A DNA stretch of 64,000 bases from Litsea cubeba (lineage: Eukaryota; Streptophyta; Magnoliopsida; Laurales; Lauraceae), in the NCBI GenBank assembly GCA_012931725.1, contig WHSA01000490.1, forward strand, positions 1-64,000. The letters run 5' to 3'. Positions 56,825-64,000 of this stretch are shown here, piece by piece. Numbering within the stretch: the first letter of the stretch is position 1; the number at the start of each line of letters is the position of its first letter. Both the position numbers and the translations under genes were made by a program. The notes below the pieces were generated by a model. The model did no database searches. It saw nothing but the letters and a program-made list of their open reading frames with translations, and was not told where the DNA came from.

Positions 56825-57814
56825 TCTTCGTCAATCTCCTCATCCTCACTAATTATCAAGCCAAGGTAACGGAATGAAACTCTTTGTTGTATCCCTTGAG
56901 CTTCAATTCTCACAGTAGTTTCAGCTCTTTGCATATGCCCACTGAAGTTGCAATCCATATATTCTGTCTTTGTACGGCTTATTTTAAAGCCTTTGGATTC
57001 TAAAACTTCCCGCTATCTCTCAAGTTTTGCATTAACACCATCTCTTAATTCATCCACCAACATTATATCATTTGCAAACAACATACACCAAGGTACCTCC
57101 TCTTGAATTGAGCAGCTAACTCATCTATAATCAGTGCAAAGAGATAATGGGTTAGGGTTGACCCCTTATGCAAACCTATGGTCACTACCTATCTCTCCAC
57201 GGATAGTTCTTACCCTCATTACTGGTCATTCATGCATGTCGTTAATAATTGTTATATAACCACCCGGAACATTCATTTTTTTTTTAAACTCACCCAACTA
57301 AATCTCTAGCTACCTTGTCGTAAGCTTTTTCTAGATCGATGAAGAACATATACAGATTTTTCCTCTTCGCTCGATATTAATGTCGGTCCCAAGCCCGTAA
57401 AGGATGAGAGTTGCATTGGGTAGGTTGACAGCCCAACATGAAATTTTTTCACAACCCAAACAAAGAAAACGGTACATATAAATGAAAATATAAAAAAAAA
57501 TATTTTTATAATGAGAAAAATACTTTGAGTGAAATGTATAAAAGTACAGGAAATTTAGAAAATATATATATTTTTTAACACATTTTCTAGCTTGAGGGGA
57601 TTACGGATAAACAAAGCAAATGTTGTGAATGACTAAAAGTATTGAAATTTGAAATTTTATTTATAATTTTACCAACCATTATTCAACTGAATCAATCACT
57701 TATAATTTAGAACAGGGTTCAGCAAATTCTAAGCAACTAACACTTAATTTGATTTTACACTTACCGGAAAAAAAAAAAGCACGCATGTGATTGATCAAAC
57801 ATAATACACAAGGG

Positions 57815-57985
57815 CAATAAAAGGAGAGAAAAAGAAAGAAAGAAAGAACAGAAAGAAAAAAAAAATGAGGAAAGAATAAAGACAAAAACAAAAAAGAGGA
57901 AAAACTGAAAAAGAAGGGGAAAAAAGGAAAGAAAAAAAGAGAAAAAGGAAACTGAAAAAGAGAAGAAGAAGAAGAAGAAATAAGA
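57815..57985 (+). repeat. Purine-rich simple repeat tract
   Basis: About 170 bases almost free of pyrimidines: AAAGAAAGAAAGAAAG, GAGGAAAAAC-type runs and (GAA)6. Long minus-strand Phe/Ser/Leu readings here are artefacts of this composition. Confidence 0.85.
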
Positions 57986-58155
57986 GACGGGTCCCTCCCT
58001 CAGATTCGCCAGCCCTTCAGCAGGCCAACCATGATGCATGCCACGCAGAGTCCAGTTGAGATTGGGAGCTATTATTATTGATTAGGGCTACATACAACTT
58101 CAGCACAATTAATGCTGCTGTTAACCATCTAAGGGCCCCAGCGTTAATGACTTTT

Positions 58156-58460
58156 GGGCCTGTTTGGGGGCTTTACTAGTGGAGTTAAGTGGAGTAAAGG
58201 TTATTTTAAGGAAATAATAAAAAAATAAATGAGTTATAATGGTATTTTATTTTTAGTTGTCTGTGATGGAATCTTTTTGACTTTTTTTATTGAAAAGTGG
58301 AATTTTTTTGTCTTTTAGTGGAGAAATGATGTTACCTTTTGACTTTTTTTTGAAAAAATATGGTGGGAAATTTGAATTAAAGTGCTTTGGTGGGAATTTT
58401 TTTATAGAAATTTGGGCTTTACCTTACTTCACTCTACAAGTAGAATTGCCAAACAAGCCA
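58156..58460 (+). mobile_element. MITE-like repeat, copy 1
   Basis: About 305 bp starting GGGCCTGTTTGGGGGCTTTA and ending CCAAACAAGCC, with imperfect inverted ends (GGCCTGTTTGG / GGCTTGTTTGG). No coding. A second copy in opposite orientation is at 61718-62009. The ends are of Harbinger/hAT MITE type, but no clear target duplication was found, so the superfamily is open. Confidence 0.6.
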
Positions 58461-59287
58461 GGCACCTATAGAATCATTTTAGTTTAAAGGCCCTTACACA
58501 GATGGTTCATTGGATCATACTGACAATGGCCACACCGCTAATCCACACTAAGAGCTCTCAGTCCCAACTGAACCCTGCCACAGGCAAGGTGGGTCCCACA
58601 AAATGGCTCACAAGTTAGATGAATGCAAACCCTTTTCCAGCTTTTGGGTAATTCTAATCAGGAATTCTATCAAACATCAAGCGATCATCAACAAAAATTC
58701 AGTTAACTAAATCTAATGTAAAAAAAAAAAAAAAAACAATCCCCTTGCAGCAAACAAAGAATCATACACTCTAGTTCTCTATTAATAATATAAAATTGAA
58801 GCGAATACAATTTCAATTAATCTAAAATTGCATAATAAAAAAGAAAGCAGACCAAGAACATAACAACGCATTTTCCACTCATTATACCATTCAGAGGAAC
58901 TCTAAGAAAACCAACAACCATGAAAAATATCTCTTCAAAAAATTATCTCAAGGAAAAGTAGTTCATATTATATCAGACTTCTCTGATTTAACATACCCAA
59001 AATGAATGAGAGAGAGAGAACCCACTGATGCAAGACATTTGAGGGGGGAAAACCCCAAATCGAAATGGGTTTGAATATCTTCTAGAGAAAAGTTCAAAAT
59101 CATGATAGATTGTTCCAGGTTTTTTTAGCTCAGCATCTCTAGGAACGATTTGGGGTCAGAAATGAAGACAAAAAAAGTATGATACCACAAAGGTGATATT
59201 TCCGATTTCGAGCTCCGCTACAAACGATAGCAACAATGTAAAAGGGAAATAAATTCAAAACACAAGAGATGTAGAGAATCTGATACC
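58461..59287. other. No recognisable coding; possible intron
   Basis: AT-rich with a poly-A run (58719-58736). If the candidate first exon at 59288-59345 is real, this is the start of its intron. Confidence 0.3.
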
Positions 59288-59345
59288 TCAAAAAGAGAGA
59301 CCAAGCGCTTTGGAACAGAGAAGAGAGTGAGTACTGAGGAAAGGG
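59288..59345 (-). other. Candidate 5' UTR exon, minus strand
   Basis: On the minus strand CATATATGCAAAG (TATA-like, about 59365) is followed by AAAACCCTTTCCTC and CTCTCTTCTCTG, then TTTTTGAG/GTATCAG, a consensus donor at 59288. This looks like a plant leader exon followed by an intron. The gene it would lead is unknown; the bS18 exon at 43 kb is on the same strand, but a link is speculation. Confidence 0.3.
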
Positions 59346-59459
59346 TTTTAGTTTTGACTTTGCATATATGTTACCAAGGAAGAGCAGGTTTTTCCCCTTT
59401 TTTTTTGTATATACACGCCTGTTGTTTTCTTTATATATTTTTAAAACTCCTCATGATCA

Positions 59460-59750
59460 TGATCATGGTCACGATAGATGATGGGCCGTTGATCTGATGA
59501 AGATGTTGCCATCAGATATGTGGCCCATCAGGTTAAGATCCAGGGCCTTAGCTCCAAATCCATACAATAATGTGAAAAGTTTCTTGAATTGAACCCATCC
59601 CACAGCCCCAACCTTTTATCCTATCATTTCCACCGTAGGATTAAAATCCAAACAATCAATCTCTTTATGGCCTTGAAATCAAAGGCTGCGATTTTATTAT
59701 TGATTCATTCTGGGTCCACCTGGGCCCCATTGGGGGAGTTTTGTGGTCAG
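59460..59750. promoter_or_regulatory. Candidate bidirectional promoter with TGGGCC motifs
   Basis: Between the minus-strand leader candidate and the plus-strand ATG at 59813. Contains ATGGGCC at about 59480, GGCCCA at about 59522, GGGCCT near 59552 and TGGGCCCCA near 59720. TGGGCC/GGCCCA (site II type) elements are common in promoters of ribosomal and mitochondrial protein genes in plants. GATCATGATCATG-type palindrome at 59452-59465. Confidence 0.3.
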
Positions 59751-59812
59751 CGCCTCGTCAAAAACCCTGTTTTCGTCGTTCTCTCAGTAAAAAGAGAGAG
59801 AGAACGAGAGAG

Positions 59813-59932
59813 ATGTTTCAGAGCAAGATCGTTTCTCATTTTCGAAGAAATAAAACCCTAGCAAACTCCTTCCTCTCTCATCTCAAGGATTCCGCCTCTG
59901 CATCTTCTAGGTTTAGGGTTTTGGATGAATAG
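59813..59932 (+). CDS. Candidate first exon, possible mitochondrial presequence
   Basis: ATG after a GAGA-rich leader. MFQSKIVSHFRRNKT then LANSFLSHLKDSASASSRF: Arg/Lys/Ser/Leu-rich with no acidic residue in the first 24, like a mitochondrial targeting peptide. TCTAG/GTTTAGGG at 59910 could be a donor, otherwise the frame stops after 39 codons. No downstream exon could be recognised, so gene identity is unknown. Confidence 0.3.
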   Translation: MFQSKIVSHFRRNKTLANSFLSHLKDSASASSRFRVLDE

Positions 59933-59939
59933 TTTAGAT

Positions 59940-60477
59940 TCTTCGCTTCGAAATCTTCCTGGAAGATTTCCTTTTCGAGGGGGAGGGTGGCTGCAGGATA
60001 GTTGGGCGCCGTCGTCACAGGGTAGGAGAGGCAGTGGCCGTTGTCACAGGGAATGGGAGATGGTGGCCGTCGCAACAGGAAAGTGGGGGCGGGGGATTCG
60101 AAACATACAGCTTGGGGATAGAGATAGAAGGAGAGAGATACAGAGCGAGAGAGGATGGGAAAGAGAGTACCTACCGAAGGTTGTGGAAGATGGGGCTTGC
60201 TCTCGTCGAGGAAGAAGAGAAGACGTCAACTCTACTAAGAAGAGAAAACTAAAAAAAAAATCCTACAGAAATGGTATTTCCGCCGATTCCCTTGCTTAAT
60301 ATTGATAATTAGTGTCTACATCGCATCAAATCAGCCTCTTCTCTCCCCTAACATTGAATATTCCTGGTATAGATTGTTGATCTCGCATAGCAAAATTTGA
60401 CTTTCTTTCATGCATTATTTACCATAAAGCATGAATTTCATGTTTACTTCTAGAGAAAAGTTCATTAGGATTTTGAT
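59940..60477. other. G-rich segment without assignable gene
   Basis: 59980-60230 is unusually G-rich, with GTGGCCGT repeats (about 60024 and 60064) and GAGAGAGAT runs. Open frames here lack known motifs. Confidence 0.35.
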
Positions 60478-61389
60478 TAGGGGTGTTCACGCATCGAAAT
60501 CCGTAGGTTTCAGGTCAAGCCTGACTCGACCCGACTAATTTTGTATGGGTGAAAACCCACCCGAACCCGACCCGTTTGTGTCACGGGTCAGTCGGGTCAC
60601 GGGTTCAACGGGTCATGGGTCGGGTTCGGGTTTTTTTTTTTTTTTTTTCTTCATGTAGAAGACCAAATTGTTTATGAAAACAACTTTCAGATAATTGTTA
60701 GAGAACTAAAAGTGATTAGATGTAAAAGTAAAAAGTGGTTGCGGTTGTTTGCTGGCCTTCTTTTGTACCATGGATAGAGGTGTACAAACAAAAGTAGTTG
60801 CGGTTTGACCTGAAAACCACGTCCAATTTCAACTACTAATCACTCTCATCTTGACCATTAATTCAGTGGTCACCAATTAAATAATTAAATACAATCAACA
60901 AGATATTCAAGATTCAACAAATCTAAACAAACTGATGTCAAATAGATGTAATAAGGCTTCAAAACGTACCGTGTTTTTCATGTGAGATCACATTAATCTA
61001 TTGATAGGAATAAAATAAATGTTCCTCGCACTAAATATATTATTTATACATGGGCCTTGAGTTCATAGACATGAGACTAATATAATAACTCAAATATTTA
61101 GAAATTGGTCGGTGAACTACATCTAAGAGAAATTAAAACCACATCCTGACAAGTGGGCATATCTCTTGGATTTTTATCCTTGGTCTTCTACATGAAAAAA
61201 AAAAAAAAGGGGTTCACGGGTCACCCGGTAACCCGACCCGTGAGACCCGTTACCCGTACCAACAGTCACGGGTCGGGTCGGGTCGAGCACAGAAATTCTG
61301 GGTGGAGTGACCCACCCATTGACCCACAGGTCGGGTCGGGTTACTGGGTCGGGTCGGGTCAGGTTACCGGGTCATTTTGTACACCTCTA
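60478..61389 (+). mobile_element. Non-autonomous hAT-like element with CGGGTC arrays, 912 bp
   Basis: Ends TAGGGGTGTTCA and, inverted, TAGAGGTGTACA (10 of 12). Flanks ATTTTGAT / GTTTTGAT match at 7 of 8 (60470-60477, 61390-61397). Both subterminal zones are dense CGGGTC/GACCCG arrays (60525-60630 and 61215-61375) in opposite phase. The middle is AT-rich with a poly-T run and an internal TAGAGGTGTACA at 60776. No coding. hAT assignment rests on the 8-bp duplication. Confidence 0.65.
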
Positions 61390-61717
61390 GTTTTGATATA
61401 TAGTTTATTCATTTGATTATCTTTGTTGTATGATTATTTTTTGGGTAACTAAATCATCAAGATGAGGACCTTTTGAGGAAGGAGGAAAGAAAACCGTCTG
61501 AGAAAGGAGGAAAACGATAGGAGGAAGAAGGGAAAAATGGGGGAAATGGGATTCTGTTGCGATTTGTATGGGTTTGAATGCGACGATGTCGTCACACGTT
61601 TAAATCTGTAATAAAAAATAAAACGGAAGTTGTCACAAGGAACCACTTCCGTGCCATATTGACTGGTGGCATATTTTTCGGACAATGGGCCATCTAGGAT
61701 CCATTTTTTTTAGTTTT

Positions 61718-62009
61718 CTCTAGAGTCAAGTAAGGTAAAGCCCCCATTTCTCAAAAAAAAAAAAAAAAAAGAGTCATTAAACGCACTTTAATTCAAATTT
61801 CCCATCGTATTTTTCAAAAAAAGTCAAAAAATAACATCATTTCTCCACTAAAAGATTAAAAAAAACTCCACAATCAATACAAAAGGTCAAAAAGATTTCA
61901 TAATAAACAACTAAAAATAAAATATCATCATAACTCACTTATATTATATTCTTTCTTCAAAATAGTTTCTACTCCATTCAACTCCATTAATAAAGGCCCC
62001 AAACAGCCC
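61718..62009 (-). mobile_element. MITE-like repeat, copy 2
   Basis: Reverse-complement relative of 58156-58460: GGGCTGTTTGGGGCCTTTAT start (at 62009, minus strand), the same TTTGACTTTTT-A and GGTAAAGCCC blocks, and the GTAAGGTAAAGCCCC end. A run of 18 A interrupts one end (61753-61770). Confidence 0.6.
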
Positions 62010-62290
62010 ATTAGGGCATCTTTTTCAATTTACTTGTAAAATAAAGGCACAGTCAAGCCTCTATTTTTCGGTCATGTTAAAAGTATATAAATTCAAAATT
62101 CTCTCAAAAATCAACTCTTCACACTATTAAAAGACAAAAAATTAGTTCACATTTTTACACAAAAAGTCAAAAGATTTCTTATCAATCTACTAAAAACAAA
62201 AGACTATCGTACGTAAACCTCTTTATATTTTATTCTCTCTTAATTTGATGTTTTACCTCACTTTATATAATAAAAGACAACAGCCCTCTT
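62010..62290 (-). mobile_element. Diverged third MITE-like copy
   Basis: Adjacent and in the same orientation as copy 2. GGGCTGTTGTCTTTTA at 62290 (minus strand), then shared TTTTTGTGTAAA-type, CTTTTGACTTTTT and TAAAGAGG blocks. Ends less clear. Confidence 0.35.
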
Positions 62291-62639
62291 CGGCTCTTCA
62301 TGAGGGAGCGGCACGTGGCGCATCCTCAGACTTTTTACAATTCTACATTCCGGAATTACCCTTCTAATCTAATCTCACCAAACCAACTCAAATTCTCCAA
62401 TACTCCATCTCCTAAAATATCTCAATCCAATTCTAAGATATTCTTGAAATAATATACGTATCCCTTCCCTAAACATAGCATATAATAATAACTTCTCTTT
62501 AGTTACCTTCAATGGGCCCCACATATTATTAAACTGACAAAAAATATAATAAAGGCTCTTTGGCTATGGTTTTAGTGATTGGTGAACATGTATGTATTAA
62601 ATTTGTTGCATATCAATTTGTGGGACCCTCATGTCAGAT

Positions 62640-62949
62640 CCAAGTTGCAGAAATTTAGGCACTTTTGTAAGCAGTATTTTGCTACTTTTTTTTCCTATTT
62701 TTTTCTTTCAGTATTTGGTATGGTTAATCCGTGGGGACCATTATGGAAACCAGTTAGTTTCAAAATCCACACTTAATATATAATCATTTATTTTTACTAA
62801 TTTAACCAAATAAATTTTCTCTCATGAGTCTCCACCTTTATCACGATTTTTCTTATTATCATTTATATTTACTAATTTAACCAAAAAAATCTATGAGTCC
62901 CATTATGAAATCCAAGTCTTCTTTCTTTCCAAACTCACAATTAACGTGA

Positions 62950-62997
<48 letters not shown>

Positions 62998-63235
62998 TTT
63001 TCTTATACCAACACACGAAGAGCTTTTTTTATACCAGAGCGGGGGCCACTTTCATAGGCTGTATTCTGCTACTTTTTTCTCATTATTTTCCTTTCAATAT
63101 TTAGTAAGATTAATTTGTGGGGCCCATTATGGATATTTTTTCCTTATTTTTCTTTGGATATTTGGTAGGATTAATTAATCTGTGGGGCCCATTGTGGAAG
63201 CGAATTAATTTCAAAATCCACATTTAATTCTAAAA
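62640..63235 (+). repeat. Direct duplication of about 120-170 bp flanking the poly-G run
   Basis: 62660-62775 and 63055-63235 share GTATTTTGCTACTTTTTT-type, TTTCCTTTCA-TATTTGGTA and GGGGCCCATTATGGA blocks and ATTTCAAAATCCACA. The second copy has an extra internal repeat of TATTTGGTAGGATTAAT. Confidence 0.6.
62952..62994 (+). repeat. Poly-G run of 43
   Basis: Forty-three consecutive G. Either a true homopolymer, or a sequencing/assembly artefact. Confidence 0.9.
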
Positions 63236-63499
63236 TGGCACTCAATTTATGGCTAAGCACAAATATAATCAAATCAAGGTCCTAAAATCTTGGGGCTTCG
63301 GTCGGAGGTCCCTCAAAGCATGAATTTGTTACAAACAGTCCACAAAAAAAAGTCATGCAACCAAAGATCCCTCTCACACTTTCTCATACCTAAAATGTCT
63401 AATTTACCCTATCTTTAAATCATATCCCATGATTGGTGGGATATCCCATTAATAATGGTCAACTATCATTTAATTGGCCATGATTAATGGAATCTCATT

Positions 63500-64000
63500 A
63501 ATGAGATTTTCAAATAAATTCCAAAAACAAACAAATAAATTTCAAAATAACACAAATAAATTTCAAAAAATGCAATAATTTCAAAAAAATGCAATAAATT
63601 AAAAAAAAGCAATAAATTTCAAAAAAACACTGATAAATTTAAAAAGATGCAAATAAGTTTCAAAAGATCCAAATAAATTTCAGAAACTATAAATAAATTT
63701 CAAAAGACTCAAATAAATCTCAAAAGATCCAAAGAAAATTCAAAAAATAAAAATAAATTCAAAAGATGCAAATAAAATTCAAAAGACGTAAATAAAATTA
63801 AAAAATGAAAATAAATTTAAAAAACGCAAATACATTTGCCAAAACTAAGATAAACCAATTTTCCAAATTTCAGAAAAATTTACCAAAAACTCAAGTATTT
63901 TTGTCAAAACTCAGTTAAATTTATTTTAAAAAATACAAATAAGTTTCAAGGACACAAATAAAATTCAAAAACACAAATAGATCTAAAAAAATACAAATAA
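63500..64000 (+). repeat. A-rich tandem array, period about 16-18 bp
   Basis: Degenerate units of CAAATAAATTTCAAAA separated by ATGC, GATCC or ACAC, about 28 in number, continuing past the window end. The preceding 63240-63500 has no gene. Confidence 0.8.

Larger units (their letters stand above)
54858..57400 (-). mobile_element. RTE-type LINE, minus strand, split by a non-autonomous hAT
   Basis: 54858-54930 is the 3' end (GTAGCCGACCCCGACATAG, GGGACAAAGCTTTGATG on the minus strand). 55242-55036 encodes MDVAEMRMLRWM, ETCLRWFWYVQRRPA, the RTE RT tail. 57350-56833 encodes FFIDLEKAYDKVARDL (RT start), then the active-site area corresponding to FADDIML, degraded by stops, then KTEYMDCNFSG. The two parts are separated by 55413-56824. 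Non-functional. Confidence 0.75.

Noticed and set aside
57700..58039. Phe/Ser/Leu-rich minus-strand open frames resembling membrane proteins
   Set aside because: Purely the complement of a purine simple-repeat tract.

Overview
This is a plant nuclear chromosome segment, almost certainly from a flowering plant. It is AT-rich. Its retroelements are primed by initiator-tRNA-Met (TGGTATCAGAGC appears after several LTRs). It carries plant-type SIRE-like Copia, Tekay-like chromovirus Gypsy, RTE LINE, BED/hATC hAT and PIF/Harbinger elements, with spliced genes and GT-AG introns. A magnoliid-type genome with long TE-filled introns is possible, but nothing here proves the lineage.

Layout. 1-9719 is the right part of a hAT element (hAT-A), split at 1069-8762 by a SIRE-like Copia with two LTRs of about 1.2 kb and a CATGA target duplication. 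hAT-A itself sits in an older Copia whose RT-RNase H half and 3' LTR follow (9720-12056); that LTR carries a 522-bp hAT-type MITE (11309-11830). 12057-15681 is old, mostly unassignable DNA with a LINE RNase H scrap and a gene-like segment. 15682-41622 is one large TE complex. An inverted Tekay-type Gypsy LTR is split by another family's solo LTR (with a 5' half-Copia inside) and by an apparently intact 5.3-kb hAT (hAT-B, 23693-29013). It is followed by a circularly permuted Gypsy (integrase end, LTR, then gag to integrase start) carrying a Copia with ACTAG duplications (35083-39386), a 142-bp MITE (40365-40506) and a TRIM-like end (41392-41622). 41622-46970 has a second copy of the gene-like segment, two RTE LINE insertions with clear target duplications, and one exon of a nuclear gene for an organellar bS18-type ribosomal protein (minus strand). 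46974-52200 is a PIF/Harbinger with TIRs, TTA duplication and two uninterrupted genes, inserted in a degenerate minus-strand Copia. 54858-57400 is a minus-strand RTE LINE split by a non-autonomous hAT (55413-56824). The last 7 kb hold MITEs, a possible divergent promoter with two first exons, a 43-nt poly-G run and an A-rich tandem array.

How it works together. Nearly all coding capacity is transposition machinery. Only hAT-B (992-aa transposase read over four coding exons, perfect 18-bp TIRs and 8-bp TSD) and the Harbinger (DDE transposase plus Myb-like partner) look capable of encoding their own mobility. The LTR elements and LINEs are broken by frameshifts, stops, deletions or nesting. Host genes are represented only by single exons or candidates.
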